Numbered from the stretch's first letter, positions 33,606 through 44,539 are shown. The stretch: 64,000 bases of DNA from Panicum virgatum (GCF_016808335.1 NC_053145.1:28841120-28905119); one strand, 5' to 3'. Numbers and translations are program-made. Notes: a model not told the origin generated them from the sequence alone.

Positions 33606-34075
33606 ACCGGTTTAACCGACGCTCTCAATTTTCTACACGTCGGTTAAACGAAGTCAGCAGAGTCTGGACAAATTCAATACACCGGTTAAACCGACGTGTT
33701 TGAATTTAACGTCGGTGCATTGGTCCAGAGTTGGTTTTTCCAGGGAAATTCAAGTTCTATTCACCGGATTAACCGACGCTGTTTGAATGAAGACGTCGGT
33801 GCAATTGACCAGTGAGATGGTTTTTTCAGAGGAATTTAAAAAGTTGTACTCACCGGTTAAACCGACAATAGGTTTGAGTTAACGTCGGTGCAGTTGTCCA
33901 GAGACTTGATTTTTCAGTGGTTCAGTGGACAACTACACTCACCGGTTAAACCGATGCTACGTCGGTTAATCTGCCCCAGTTGTAACGGCTAGTTTTCAGA
34001 AGAGGCAGTTTACATTCACCGGTTAAACCGACGATGACAATGGGGGGTACGTCGGATTAACCGGCGCTACGCAGT
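33606..34075. repeat. CCGGTTAAACCGACG motif array in the SIRE U3
   Basis: About eleven sites occur, alternating between CACCGGTTAAACCGACG-type and ACGTCGGTG-type words at about 30-60 bp spacing. Adjacent pairs such as 33680-33720 can fold through CCGACGT pairing with ACGTCGG. The same array is present in the 3' LTR (44988-45457). A related cluster lies at 40925-41240, just upstream of the third ORF. Confidence 0.85.
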
Positions 34076-34119
34076 TTTCTGGCAGCTTTTCTCCAACGGC
34101 TCTATTTGTGTGAGCTGCC

Positions 34120-34127
34120 TATATATA
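34120..34127 (+). promoter_or_regulatory. TATA box of the SIRE 5' LTR
   Basis: TATATATA just downstream of the motif array, placed to drive the full-length transcript. The 3' LTR copy is at 45502-45509. Confidence 0.7.
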
Positions 34128-34847
34128 CCCCTCCAATGGGTCATTTCGCCCACTCTTGACACCAGGCAACATCCAAACACTCATACCATAGTCAAGAGCC
34201 ACCTTGAGCTTCATCATTCACATACTTGTGCTTTCAATCAATCAAGAAGCAAGATTAAGGACTTGAGTAGAGAGAAGCTAGTGTGCATCCGTTCTTGGTG
34301 ATCGGTTCTTGCTCAAGTGAAGGCCTTAGCTTGTTACTCTTGGTGATTGGCATCACCTAGGCGATCTTGGTGATCGAGGTGTTTCTCGCGGAGCTTGCCA
34401 AGGATTGTGGGAGCCCGGAGAAGAAGATTGTACGTGGCTTGAGCTCCACCACGCCGGGATGGTGAACGGAGACTCTTAGTGAGCGCCCAAGTCTCGGTGA
34501 CATGGGAGGTGACAAGACTCTTAGTGAGTGTCACAACGTGGACTAGGGGTGTGTGCCAACACATCGACACCACGGGAAAAATCCGGTCGTCTCTTGTCCC
34601 CTCTCTTTATTCAAGCATTTTCTTTCATGCAATTTACTTATGAGCTTGACTTAGAGATCATAACTTAGCTCTACCTTGCTAGGCTTTACTTTGTTTTTAT
34701 CTCTTTTAGCTTGTGTAGGTAGCTTAGTTATCCGGTTGGTGAATTGGTGCCCTACTAGTATTGCATAGGTTAAGGTTGCTTTACCTTGCTTTAGAATTTG
34801 AAAAAGGCCCAATTCACCCCCCCTCTTGGTCCATCGATCCTTACAAT

Positions 34848-34859
34848 TGGTATCAGAGC
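34848..34859 (+). promoter_or_regulatory. Primer-binding site (initiator tRNA-Met) of the SIRE element
   Basis: TGGTATCAGAGC lies two bases after the 5' LTR end, the standard plant copia primer site. Confidence 0.92.
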
Positions 34860-34901
34860 CTCGTTGCTCATTTGGATCATTAGGCTTCACCGCCTAGAGC
34901 T

Positions 34902-37007
34902 ATGGCCAAGATGGGTGGTTCGCCGCCTCACTTCGAGGGCAAGAACTTTGCCTATTGGAAAGTTCGCATGGCCGCATACCTTGATGCGATTGCTCCCGAA
35001 GTGTGGTTGGCCTCTAAGACCGGATTCACCGGAACTCCCACCGCCGAGCAATTAAAATGGAATGCAAAGGCTAGAAATGCAATTTTCGAAGCCATTAGTG
35101 AGGAAGTCTTTGCTAGAGTAAATGGCATGGACTTAGCAAGTGATATATGGAAAGAGCTAATTGAAATTCATGAAGGCTCCACAAAAGTCCGTGAACAAAA
35201 ATATCACTTATTTAGAGCTAAATATGATTCTTTTAAAATGCTTGCTCATGAAAATTGCAATGATATGTATTCCCGCTTGAATGTCATTGTCAAGGACATT
35301 AATGCTCTTGAAGTTTCCAAAATTGACAGTGGCTCCATCAACCGCAAGATTCTCATGCTCCTTCCGAAGCCCAAGTACAACATTATCAATGCTATGCTTC
35401 AAAAGGAGAATCTTGATACAATGGAAGTGGGAGAGCTTGTGGGCGAAATTCGCGCTCATGAAATGAGTATCCTTGGTATGACAGAAGAGCCAACAACAAG
35501 CAAATCAATTGCTCTCAAAACTAAGGTCAACAAGCACCGCAAGCTCAAGATGATCAAGCAAGAATCTAGCTCAAGCAATGAAGAAGAAGATCATCATGAA
35601 AGCTCATCCGATAATGAAGAAGATGGGGAACTTGCTCTCATGATGAGAAAGTTCACACGCTTGAGCGACAAGATAAAAAAGAAGGGTTACAACTTTGACC
35701 CCAAAAGAAGGATGTTCCGGTATAGGGAAGATGTCAAGTACAAAATATGCTACAATTGTGGGGAAAAAGGACACATCTCTCCCGATTGCCCCAAGCCGGA
35801 CAAGAGAAAGAAGGATAACAAAGGCAAACATCGCCATGATTCAAGCGATGATGAAGAAGATGAGAAGAAAAACAAGAACAAGAAGCTTGAGAAGAAGAAG
35901 AGCCATGACAAAAAGACCAAGCTCTTCCCAAAGAAAAGGGGCAACACCAAGAGAAGCTTCTTGGTGGAAAAGCAAGAGTGGGTGACCGATGTCTCATCAA
36001 GCGAAGAATCAAGTGATGAAGAAGACATAGTCACTATCGCTCTCACAAATGAAGAACCATCACTACCTCCACCTCCAATGTGCCTCATGGCCAAAGGTAA
36101 CTCTAAGGTATGTGAGAGTGAAAATGATAGTGATGATGAGCTTGACCCTAATGAGTTTGCTAATCTCATTAATGAGTATACATCCGTCATCAAGAGGGAA
36201 AAGGGCAAAGTCAAGGTTCTTGAGAGCACTCGTGCCAAGTTAGAGCTTGCCCACTCCGATTTGCTTGGCAAGTACAATGACTTGCTCAAAAAGCACAATG
36301 AGTCACTTGTACTTGCTAAGCAAGTTGAAGAGAGCCACAAAAAGCTTAAACAAGAGCATAGGGAGTTGGCTCACAAGTATCAAGAACTTGAATTTGCCTA
36401 TGAAGCAATTGACCCAAGTCTTGAGAACTTTGCTCATGAAACTATTGAGAAGGTCAATGCTTCTACTTCATGTGATGACCTACTCATTAATGCAAATGCT
36501 ACTAATGCTTTGCCCGAGCTTGCACCTTCTAGGGAAAAGGAATTGATGGATCAAGTTGCAAGTCTCAAGAGTAGTGTGGAGAAGCTCTCAAGAGGAGAAT
36601 ACATCCACAAAGAGATTCTCTTCAACAATGCCCGTGACTATGGCAAGAGAGGTCTTGGTTCATTTCCGGAGCCAAACATAGCTACTACTTCTTCTCCGGA
36701 GATCAAGATTAGCTTCATCAAGGAAGTTGGATCATATTGCCAACATTGCCAAGTCACCGGGCACCACACTAGGGAGTGCACTTTACCATCACGTCCTCTT
36801 CCTAAATTACCCAAGAATTACTCTTCAATGTTTGAAAATAACCATTTTCTCTTGAGTAAGGTGAAGGGTAAGGTGAAGGCCAAATTCATTGGCAAACTCA
36901 CTAAGGAGTCAAAGAAGAAGCTCCCCAAGCAACTTTGGGTCCCAAAAGCTCTTGTCACACATGTGCAAGGCCCAAAGCTTGTTTGGGTTCCTAAAACTCA
37001 AAAGTGA
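34902..37007 (+). CDS. gag: SIRE-lineage Gag polyprotein
   Basis: This is the structural protein that packages the element RNA in cytoplasmic virus-like particles. The 701-codon frame starts at the first ATG after the primer site (MAKMGGSPPHFEGKNFAYWK, a DUF4219/UBN2-type copia Gag start). The capsid-like region covers about residues 1-190. An acidic Ser/Glu stretch precedes a CCHC zinc knuckle at C283-C286-H291-C296. A Lys-rich segment and a long heptad-bearing helix (about 415-500) follow. A second CCHC knuckle is at C613-C616-H621-C626, and the C-terminus is basic. The two well-separated knuckles and the long coiled-coil insert make it larger than typical copia Gag. The frame ends at TGA (37005-37007). 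Pol is in a different frame, so a Gag-Pol product needs splicing or reinitiation (see findings). Confidence 0.95.
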   Translation: MAKMGGSPPHFEGKNFAYWKVRMAAYLDAIAPEVWLASKTGFTGTPTAEQLKWNAKARNAIFEAISEEVFARVNGMDLASDIWKELIEIHEGSTKVREQKYHLFRAKYDSFKMLAHENCNDMYSRLNVIVKDINALEVSKIDSGSINRKILMLLPKPKYNIINAMLQKENLDTMEVGELVGEIRAHEMSILGMTEEPTTSKSIALKTKVNKHRKLKMIKQESSSSNEEEDHHESSSDNEEDGELALMMRKFTRLSDKIKKKGYNFDPKRRMFRYREDVKYKICYNCGEKGHISPDCPKPDKRKKDNKGKHRHDSSDDEEDEKKNKNKKLEKKKSHDKKTKLFPKKRGNTKRSFLVEKQEWVTDVSSSEESSDEEDIVTIALTNEEPSLPPPPMCLMAKGNSKVCESENDSDDELDPNEFANLINEYTSVIKREKGKVKVLESTRAKLELAHSDLLGKYNDLLKKHNESLVLAKQVEESHKKLKQEHRELAHKYQELEFAYEAIDPSLENFAHETIEKVNASTSCDDLLINANATNALPELAPSREKELMDQVASLKSSVEKLSRGEYIHKEILFNNARDYGKRGLGSFPEPNIATTSSPEIKISFIKEVGSYCQHCQVTGHHTRECTLPSRPLPKLPKNYSSMFENNHFLLSKVKGKVKAKFIGKLTKESKKKLPKQLWVPKALVTHVQGPKLVWVPKTQK

Positions 37008-37023
37008 ATTCTCATGTGTGTAG

Positions 37024-40000
37024 GTGAACTACAAAGCCGGTGGAAAACATTGGGTACTTGATAGCGGTTGCTCTCAACATATGACCGGCAATGATAGCAT
37101 GTTCACCTCCCTTGAAGACCCCGGCGATCATGAACATGTCACCTATGGTGATAACTCAAGGGGAAAAGTTTTAGGTTTGGGTAGAATAGCAATCTCTAAA
37201 GATTTATCTATTTCTAATGTTTTGTTTGTAGAAGCACTTAGTTTTAATCTTATTTCAATTGCTCAATTGTGTGATCTTGGACTAACGTGTGCCTTTGACA
37301 AGAATGGTGTTGTAGTAACTCATGAAAAAGACAAGTCATTGGTATTCACGGGGTTTAGGCATGGCAACATTTACTTGGTGGATTTCTCTTCAAAGCAAAC
37401 AAGTACCATGACATGCCTCTTCACCAAGTCTTCTCTTGGGTGGCTTTGGCATAGAAGAATTGCTCATATTGGCATGAGCAACCTCAAGAAAGCCCACAAG
37501 AGAGGGATGATCACCGGCTTGAAGGACGTCACCTTTGACAAGAACAAGCTATGTAAAGCATGTCAAGCCGGGAAGCAAGTTGCAACACATCATCCCATCA
37601 AGACGATGTTGTCTACCTCCAAGCCGCTCGAGCTACTACACATGGATCTCTTTGGTCCAACTACATACAAGAGCATTGGTGGTAACCTCTATTGCCTAGT
37701 AATCGTTGATGATTTTTCACGTTACACTTGGGTTATGTTTCTAGGCGATAAGGGTGAAACTCCGGAACTCTTCAAGACATTTGCAAGAAGAGCTCAAAGG
37801 GAGTACAACTCCCCAATTGTGAAGATCCGGAGTGACAACGGCACCGAGTTCAAGAACATGAAGATTGAAGAATGGTGCGATGAAGAGGGCATCAAGCATG
37901 AGTTTTCCGCCACCTACACGCCTCAACAAAATGGAGTGGTGGAAAGAAAGAACAAGACACTCATCACCCTAGCTAGAGCAATGTTGGATGATTATGGCAC
38001 GTCCGAGAAGTTTTGGGCGGAAGCAATCAACACGGCGTGTCATGCATCCAACCGAGTATATCCTCACCGACTTCTCAAGAAAACTCCATATGAGCTCATC
38101 ACCGGGAAGAAACCAAATATATCATACTTTCGAGTCTTTGGTTGCAAGTGCTTCATCTATAAGAAGAAAAGGCTCGGTAAGTTTGAAAGTAGATGTGATG
38201 AAGGTTTCTTTCTTGGTTATGCATCAAACTCCAAAGCATATAGAGTATTCAATCAAACCTCCGGGTTAGTTGAAGAAACATGTGATGTGGAGTTTGATGA
38301 ATCTAATGGCTCCCAAGAGGAGGTTGTTGGCTATGAAAATATAGGTGATGAGGAGATCGATGAAGCTTTGAAGAAGATGTCCATTGGGGATATCAAGCCG
38401 GAAGAGGTGCATGAAGACAATGATCAAGGGGGAGGACCTTCCTCATCTACACCAAGCACCTCCACGGCGCCCCAAGTGGATAAAGATCAAGAAAAAGATG
38501 ATACACAACCTCAAGAAGATGTGCCAACACCAACAACCCAAGTTCAAGAACAAGAAGAGCAAAGTGTTCCACCACAAGCACAAGTCACTCATGATCCACC
38601 CCAACAAGCATCAACGCAAGTACCGCTAGTGAAGCATGGTCGCATCTCCAAGGATCATCCAATTGGTCAAATCATTGGTAGTCCTTCCAAGGGAGTAAGA
38701 ACTCGCTCTAAACATGCTTCATTTTGCGAACATCACTCGTTTGTTTCTTGTATTGAACCCACTAGCATAGAGGAAGCGCTTGAGGACTCGGATTGGGTGA
38801 TGGCCATGCAAGATGAGTTGAACAACTTCACCCGCAATGAAGTTTGGGTCCTCGAAGCTCCTCCAAAAGACAAGAACATCATCGGCACCAAGTGGGTCTT
38901 CCGGAACAAGCAAGATGAACATGGGGTGGTGGTACGCAACAAAGCAAGACTTGTGGCAAAAGGGTTTTCTCAAGTCGAAGGTTTGGATTTTGGTGAAACT
39001 TTTGCTCCGGTCGCAAGACTTGAAGCTATCCGTATCCTTCTTGCTTACTCTTCACATCATAACATTATGTTGTATCAAATGGATGTGAAAAGTGCATTCT
39101 TAAATGGTGTTATTAACGAACTTGTTTATGTTGAGCAACCTCCCGGGTTTGAAGATCCGAGGAATCCTAACCATGTTTATAGGTTGCACAAGGCACTCTA
39201 TGGGCTCAAACAAGCTCCAAGGGCTTGGTATGAGAGGCTTCGTGACTTCCTAATCATGCAAGGCTTCAAGATCGGGAGGGTGGACACCACGTTGTTCACA
39301 AAAGACGTCAACGGGGATCTTTTTATTTGTCAAATTTATGTTGACGATATTATCTTTGGTTCAACTAATGATTTGCTAAGCCATGAGTTTGCTACCATGA
39401 TGTCTAGGGAATTCGAGATGTCCATGATTGGCGAATTGACCTTCTTCCTTGGTTTTCAAGTCAAACAAATGAAGGAAGGGACATTCATCCATCAAGAAAA
39501 ATATACTAAAGATATCTTGAAGAAGTTCAAGATGGATGAGTGCAAGCCAATCAAGACACCCATGGCAACCAATGGGCATCTCGACTTGGATGTGGACGGT
39601 AAACCGATTGATCAATCCCTCTATCATTCTATGATAGGGTCTTTGCTTTACCTTACCGCATCTAGGCCCGATATAATGTTTAGTGTGTGCTTGTGTGCCC
39701 GCTTTCAAGCTAACCCAAAGGAGTCACACCTTTCGGCTGTGAATAGGATCCTTCGGTATCTCAAGCACACTCCTAGCATAGGCTTGTGGTACCCCAAAGG
39801 CGCTAGTTTAGATCTCTTGGGATACTCGGATTCGGATTTTGCCGGAAGCCGTGTGGATCGCAAGAGTACCTCCGGGGGTTGCCACTTGCTTGGGCGTTCT
39901 CTAGTTTCTTGGTCAAGTAAGAAGCAAAATTCCGTGGCTTTGTCCACCGCGGAAGCGGAATATATAGCGGCCGGTGCATGTTGTGCTCAAATCCTATATA

Positions 40001-40290
40001 TGAAGCAAACCCTTTTGGACTTTGGTGTGAAACTAGATAGGATCCCACTCCTTTGTGACAATGAAAGTGCCGTAAAAATTGCCAAGAATCCAGTTCAACA
40101 CTCTCGCACAAAGCACATTGATATTCGCCATCACTTCTTGCGTGATCACGAAGCCAAGGGGGACATTTCCCTTCAAGGTGTGAGATCCGAGGAGCAATTG
40201 GCGGATATATTCACAAAACCTTTAGACGAGAGTACCTTTGTTAGGCTAAGGAATGAGCTTAATGTGTTAGATGCGGCAAACGTCATGTAA
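37024..40290 (+). CDS. pol: SIRE-lineage Pol polyprotein (protease, integrase, reverse transcriptase, RNase H)
   Basis: An uninterrupted frame of 1088 codons opens at 37024 immediately after an in-frame TAG. The first codon is GTG, so the start shown is the open-frame limit and not a proven initiator. Domain order is copia-type. The aspartic protease has D13-S14-G15. The pre-integrase HHCC region has a CKACQAGK motif. The integrase catalytic triad is D208, D271 and E307 (D-D-35-E spacing). Reverse transcriptase has the active-site motif Y772-V-D-D. RNase H follows, with SDSDFAG and DNESAVKIA blocks and the terminal LADIFTKPL motif. Products would process Gag, copy the RNA and integrate the cDNA. 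All catalytic residues I can identify are intact, so the element may be competent. Confidence 0.95.
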   Translation: MNYKAGGKHWVLDSGCSQHMTGNDSMFTSLEDPGDHEHVTYGDNSRGKVLGLGRIAISKDLSISNVLFVEALSFNLISIAQLCDLGLTCAFDKNGVVVTHEKDKSLVFTGFRHGNIYLVDFSSKQTSTMTCLFTKSSLGWLWHRRIAHIGMSNLKKAHKRGMITGLKDVTFDKNKLCKACQAGKQVATHHPIKTMLSTSKPLELLHMDLFGPTTYKSIGGNLYCLVIVDDFSRYTWVMFLGDKGETPELFKTFARRAQREYNSPIVKIRSDNGTEFKNMKIEEWCDEEGIKHEFSATYTPQQNGVVERKNKTLITLARAMLDDYGTSEKFWAEAINTACHASNRVYPHRLLKKTPYELITGKKPNISYFRVFGCKCFIYKKKRLGKFESRCDEGFFLGYASNSKAYRVFNQTSGLVEETCDVEFDESNGSQEEVVGYENIGDEEIDEALKKMSIGDIKPEEVHEDNDQGGGPSSSTPSTSTAPQVDKDQEKDDTQPQEDVPTPTTQVQEQEEQSVPPQAQVTHDPPQQASTQVPLVKHGRISKDHPIGQIIGSPSKGVRTRSKHASFCEHHSFVSCIEPTSIEEALEDSDWVMAMQDELNNFTRNEVWVLEAPPKDKNIIGTKWVFRNKQDEHGVVVRNKARLVAKGFSQVEGLDFGETFAPVARLEAIRILLAYSSHHNIMLYQMDVKSAFLNGVINELVYVEQPPGFEDPRNPNHVYRLHKALYGLKQAPRAWYERLRDFLIMQGFKIGRVDTTLFTKDVNGDLFICQIYVDDIIFGSTNDLLSHEFATMMSREFEMSMIGELTFFLGFQVKQMKEGTFIHQEKYTKDILKKFKMDECKPIKTPMATNGHLDLDVDGKPIDQSLYHSMIGSLLYLTASRPDIMFSVCLCARFQANPKESHLSAVNRILRYLKHTPSIGLWYPKGASLDLLGYSDSDFAGSRVDRKSTSGGCHLLGRSLVSWSSKKQNSVALSTAEAEYIAAGACCAQILYMKQTLLDFGVKLDRIPLLCDNESAVKIAKNPVQHSRTKHIDIRHHFLRDHEAKGDISLQGVRSEEQLADIFTKPLDESTFVRLRNELNVLDAANVM

Positions 40291-41672
40291 GTTGCCATGT
40301 CATATAGAAAAATGCATACATATAGGACACTTGTCTAACCATGGTAAGATAGTGATGAGCAAGGGTTTAGCTAGAGGTGGTGGTCCACTTATTTTCCTCT
40401 AGGCTTGTAGAAAGGCTCATCATGAAGAAGCTTCCCGTGGGTTCAAACTTGACAAGTAGATCTTAATTTCTTGTTATGCATTTCTTGTCATATAGGTGTG
40501 CACTTCATGTTTATTATACTTTCGCATGTGGTTGTAGTTTGCATCATCATTGCATGCGTAAGGGTCACAAAGGAGATCACTTGATGAAAATGAGACTTGT
40601 TTTCATATACAAGATCTTAATTCATGAAAAGTGAAAAGAGCAAAGTGTTAGGTGCGTTATTGCCTAGTGAGCAATGTCATGATGAGTTTGAAGCTTTCTA
40701 TCTTCAATATTCCTATGACATGGCTCATACATTTTATTTGGCGTTTTGTCTCTCTTGCGGCTTTTCCTTGTGTTTGAAAAGAAATTTATTTAAGCAAGTG
40801 TGCTATCCTATTTATTTTGAGGGGTAAAGTCGCCTATGCAAGTCCATTAACTTGAGTTTATTTGAATTTTATAAGTTTATTGGACTTAGCATAGAAGAGT
40901 GAGCTGAGTGTGGGGTTTTTGGCTTCACCGGTTAAACCGACGTTCAATGGAGCATCATCATCGGTTTAACCGGCGTTACTAAGTTTTGTCTCAGCTCAGT
41001 CAAGTTACAGGCGTTCAACCGGCGTATACAAAAGTCAGAGCATCGGATCAACCGGTGATAGTAAATGCAAATCAGACCTAGCAATCAACCGGTGTTTTGA
41101 TCAATCAACCGACGAGTACACTTTTGGTATCGTCGGATCAACCGGCGTTCAGAAGGATTTTGTGCTGAGTGTCGGGTGAACTGCACCGATGAAATCGACC
41201 GGTGTTCTAAACCTAGTCATCGGATTAACCGGTGTTAAGGAAATTCGTGGGGCCCGTCTGTCATATATGAGTCTTGCTCGAGCCGCCGCCTCTCTTCCTT
41301 CTCTGTTTCACCCGCGTCCCTCCATCTCGAACCGCCGCCGTGCGCCATCCGCGCCGCCGCTCGCCTGCAAGACCACCGTCGCCGCTCCGCCACAGCCCAC
41401 GCGCCGCCGTGCGCCATCCGCGCCGCCGCTCGCCTGCACGACGAAGTCGCCGCCGCCGCGCCCTCGCGCTCGCCCAGCGCCGCCCGTGCGCGCCTGCGCC
41501 GCCGCCTGCGCGCGTAGCCGCCGCCGCCGCCGCTCCACGCTACTCCACGCCGCTCCACGCCGCCACTGCCGGGCGCCGCCGTGCTCCACGCCTCCACGCC
41601 GCAGCCGCAGTCCCACGTCGCAGCAGCACCCGATCAGCGCTCACCAGGTGCTCGACAATTTGCTTGTACGAG
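40291..41672 (+). other. Spacer between SIRE pol and the third ORF
   Basis: The first 600 bp are AT-rich with no convincing frame. 40925-41240 holds about ten copies of the CCGGTTAAACCGACG-type motif found in the U3. From 41274 to 41672 the DNA becomes GC-rich with CGCCGCCG-type repeats and stays open in the frame of the downstream ORF. A leader or promoter for a subgenomic transcript is plausible, but no TATA box was identified. Confidence 0.6.
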
Positions 41673-44225
41673 ATGGGTCGCGAAAAGAGAAAGGGGAAAG
41701 AAGTTGTGGTCGAGAAGCCCGCTCGCAAGCGGACTCGTGCAGAGAAGGAGGCCGAGAGGGCCGAGATGGTGGCCAAGGCTGCCGAGGAGCAGGCATCAGG
41801 CCGTGCTCGTCCGTTCCAGATCAGGGAGGACCCCAGAGGCAGAAGCAGAGGCAGAGGCAGGGGCATGGGCAGAGTGAGAGGTGCCAGGGCCACCAGAGCC
41901 GCGACAGCAGCAGCAGCAGAGTCAGATCAGTCAGATACAGCTGCAGATTCAGATTCAGAGGCAGAGCAGTCCGAGCAGTTTCAGGGGCAGAGCACACAGG
42001 AGTCACCGACTCTACGACGGTCTGGCCGCACTCGGCAGACATCCCCAGCAGCAGAAACTTCACCAGCGACCGAGCGTCGCACTGGACCGAGGACGCGAGG
42101 AGGTCACCAGCCACAGGAGCCTCGCAGGTCCACAGCTGCAGCAGCAGCAGCTCGTAGAGCCGAGGCCCTAGAGGCCGAGCGCGCAGTATTCCGTATGGAC
42201 ACTGTTGTGCGTCTGGAGCCAGGTGTGCTGCTCCAGAACTTGACCCGAGCCAATGCGGCCAAGGTCAAGAGACTCAGGTGGAGTGTTGACGAGGAGGTCT
42301 GGTTCCCGGTGACCCGAGACAGCAGAGTCGACAGGAGGTTCTGGACTTTGCTACAGGCCAGTTTCTACGAGACCTACCAGAGGCGGGGCCACCGGATCTT
42401 TCAGCACAGGGTACTTGACTGGGTCTCACTAAGGACAACCGCAGGGGGAGCAGATGTGAGAGCACACTTTGCTCACTTCAGAGGTCTGCCTAGACTGCTA
42501 GAGATGGAGCAGAACCGTTATATCGAGGACTGGGTCAGAGTGTTCTACGCTACAGCTTGGATAGCCCCCGAGCGCAGAGCTGTACACTTCATGTTTGGAG
42601 GGCAGGACTTTGGTTTGTCGAGGGCGACCATTGCTGGTATTCTTGGAGTTGACCTGGTCGACGTCTCGCTGCACGAGAGGGTTTACGGGGACTCAGATCC
42701 ACCCCGCAGGGCGATGGTTGGCGGGATTGCTCCTTCTCACGAGGCGATCACTCAGTGCTTCCGCCAGCCGTTCCCAGCCTCTTACGCCAGAGTGCCGAGC
42801 TTGCTGACCCCAGAGGCTTACGCAGTACACATGGCCCTCCGGAGGACTTTGCTACCGAGGAGTGGCTACCCAGAGGGGTTCACAGGCTTGCAGCAGCTCT
42901 TGCTCCTACACATCCTCACTCATGAGCCATTTGATATAGTTGACTTTATTTTGGCTGAGATCGAGGATGTGATCACTGATGGGATGGGTGTGGTGCGACA
43001 GTTTCCCTATGCGCACTGGATCAGTTACATATGCTCTATGATAGTGCCAGCAGAGTCACCCATCAGTGCCCCTTACCGTCACGACGAGGCTCCCAGGTTC
43101 CCTGTCTACCGACCCACAGCTCCACAGGACAGGAGGAGGGGCAGACACGCAGATAGAGCAGCGATGGCTCGACTGTCACCGGAGGTTCAGGCACGAGTGG
43201 CAGAGGAGGATGAGGCACTCCTAGCAGCAGAGGCACAGCTTCCCGGGGGAGATGATGAGATTCACTGGTCTGAGCTTGAGTCAGACTCCTCCGACGACGT
43301 TGAGTACTTTCCTTCAGCTGCCCCAGCCAGTCACGATCACGAGGCAGGAGGTTCAGGACAGCCAGCACCTCCGACTTCAGCAGCTGCTACAGTCTCTGAG
43401 TCTCAGGTGACTCAGCCGTCCGAGCTCACTTCACTACTACAGCAGCTCGTGACCCAGCAGAGAGAGGACAGGCTTGCTCAGGAGGAGGCCAGGAGAGCCC
43501 ATGAGGCCCAGATTGCTGCTATACAGAGAGAGGCCGCCCGAGAGCGGGCTGCGACCGAGGAGCGTTTTGTCGGGCTTATCGACAGAGTTTCACAGAGGAC
43601 AGACGCTCAGTTTCAGCAGATGCAGCAGGGGATGATGGCGATGTTCGGGATGATCTCACAGCTTTACTCTCACACCGGACTCGCCCCACAGCAGCCAGGA
43701 CAGTCAGGCCTTCAGGGTGTTGGAGCACCTCAGCTTGCCGTCACACCAGCTCCTCCTCCTCCAGCTCCTACTGCAGCTCCAGCTACCTCAGCGACACCGG
43801 AGACCACGTTCTCGATGTCAGCACTCTTTGGGTCTGCCGGTCGTCCGCTCTTTTCACCACTGCCGGCGACCACACTCTTTCAGGACTCACCGCCAGCGGT
43901 TCAGTCGGTCGCCCTCCCCTCCTCACTTCAGGCAGCACCTTCAGGGGGAGGAGCAGTAGAGGAGTCCCTGCTTCCACAGTCGACGCAGCCGGCAGCCTCA
44001 GCAGTCACCTCTTCAGAGATTGATACTTCTTCTGCTGACCCGGTTACGACTTCTACGGATCCTCTACCAGGCAGTGCCAGCACGAGAGCCTCCACGACAG
44101 TTACTCCCCCAGTGAGCTCAGACCCAGACCAGCAGCTTTCGTCTGTCACCGAGGGTGAGAGTTCTCCGTCCGACGACGACGACCCGGACCGCTTCGTCGC
44201 CGTACCACGACAGCACGACCCGTAG
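41673..44225 (+). CDS. Third ORF of the SIRE element: plant-transposon-protein-like domain, coiled coil, disordered tail
   Basis: The 850-residue product begins at ATG in CGAGATGG, a favourable context. The frame is open upstream to 41274, but that part is GC-rich low complexity. Residues 1-30 are very basic with an NLS-like KPARKRTR, and about 57-75 is RGG-like. About 170-455 is a globular domain with FYATAWIAPERRAVHFMFGG then LSRATIAGILGV, resembling the putative plant transposon protein domain family (PF20167 as I recall it). About 590-665 is an Arg/Glu/Ala coiled coil. The rest is Pro/Ser/Thr-rich with an acidic end. No signal peptide or membrane segment is visible, so it does not look like a typical envelope glycoprotein even though it occupies the env-like position of SIRE elements. 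Function unknown; a nucleic-acid-binding or Gag-like role is possible. Confidence 0.85.
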   Translation: MGREKRKGKEVVVEKPARKRTRAEKEAERAEMVAKAAEEQASGRARPFQIREDPRGRSRGRGRGMGRVRGARATRAATAAAAESDQSDTAADSDSEAEQSEQFQGQSTQESPTLRRSGRTRQTSPAAETSPATERRTGPRTRGGHQPQEPRRSTAAAAAARRAEALEAERAVFRMDTVVRLEPGVLLQNLTRANAAKVKRLRWSVDEEVWFPVTRDSRVDRRFWTLLQASFYETYQRRGHRIFQHRVLDWVSLRTTAGGADVRAHFAHFRGLPRLLEMEQNRYIEDWVRVFYATAWIAPERRAVHFMFGGQDFGLSRATIAGILGVDLVDVSLHERVYGDSDPPRRAMVGGIAPSHEAITQCFRQPFPASYARVPSLLTPEAYAVHMALRRTLLPRSGYPEGFTGLQQLLLLHILTHEPFDIVDFILAEIEDVITDGMGVVRQFPYAHWISYICSMIVPAESPISAPYRHDEAPRFPVYRPTAPQDRRRGRHADRAAMARLSPEVQARVAEEDEALLAAEAQLPGGDDEIHWSELESDSSDDVEYFPSAAPASHDHEAGGSGQPAPPTSAAATVSESQVTQPSELTSLLQQLVTQQREDRLAQEEARRAHEAQIAAIQREAARERAATEERFVGLIDRVSQRTDAQFQQMQQGMMAMFGMISQLYSHTGLAPQQPGQSGLQGVGAPQLAVTPAPPPPAPTAAPATSATPETTFSMSALFGSAGRPLFSPLPATTLFQDSPPAVQSVALPSSLQAAPSGGGAVEESLLPQSTQPAASAVTSSEIDTSSADPVTTSTDPLPGSASTRASTTVTPPVSSDPDQQLSSVTEGESSPSDDDDPDRFVAVPRQHDP

Positions 44226-44525
44226 CTCGCCTTTTGGTGCTTTGATGCCAAAGGGGGAGAGGTGTTAGGGGGAGCACCAGAGTGAGGGGGAGGGTAGAGC
44301 TAGAGAGAGCTCGTAGTTATCAGGACTTTGATTCTTTGTATCTCTTTTGGTGTTAGTTCATGGATATGTACATTTGTCGCTTGAGTATGCCGTGCTTTGA
44401 GACATATCTATGAATTTCGTTTGAGCCGTTGAGCTCTTTGGTCCTGCTTTCGAGTTTGCTTGTGTTTATCCTGTTTTATCTTTCTCGCTCTCTCGTTATT
44501 TATGTTTGTGTTGTCATCAATCACC

Positions 44526-44539
44526 AAAAAGGGGGAGAT
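44526..44539 (+). promoter_or_regulatory. Polypurine tract of the SIRE element
   Basis: AAAAAGGGGGAGAT lies directly before the 3' LTR and would prime plus-strand DNA synthesis. Confidence 0.88.

Larger units (their letters stand above)
33158..34845 (+). repeat. 5' LTR of the SIRE element
   Basis: 1688 bp, TG...CA ended, with inverted termini TGTAAG/CTTACA. Its U3 (33606-34075) is crowded with variants of CACCGGTTAAACCGACG and its partner ACGTCGGTG. A TATA box lies at 34120-34127. Confidence 0.95.

Noticed and set aside
34110..34573. Small frames in the SIRE LTRs that recur identically at 45492-45955
   Set aside because: They recur because the LTR recurs; no domain and no initiation context supports them.
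40624..40827. 67-codon frame after SIRE pol
   Set aside because: AT-rich spacer, no motif, and no relation to the downstream ORF frame.
41274..41672. Upstream extension of the SIRE third ORF to an earlier start
   Set aside because: The extension is CGCCGC-repeat low complexity, while the ATG at 41673 has a good context and starts a basic NLS-like N-terminus. The upstream part is treated as leader.
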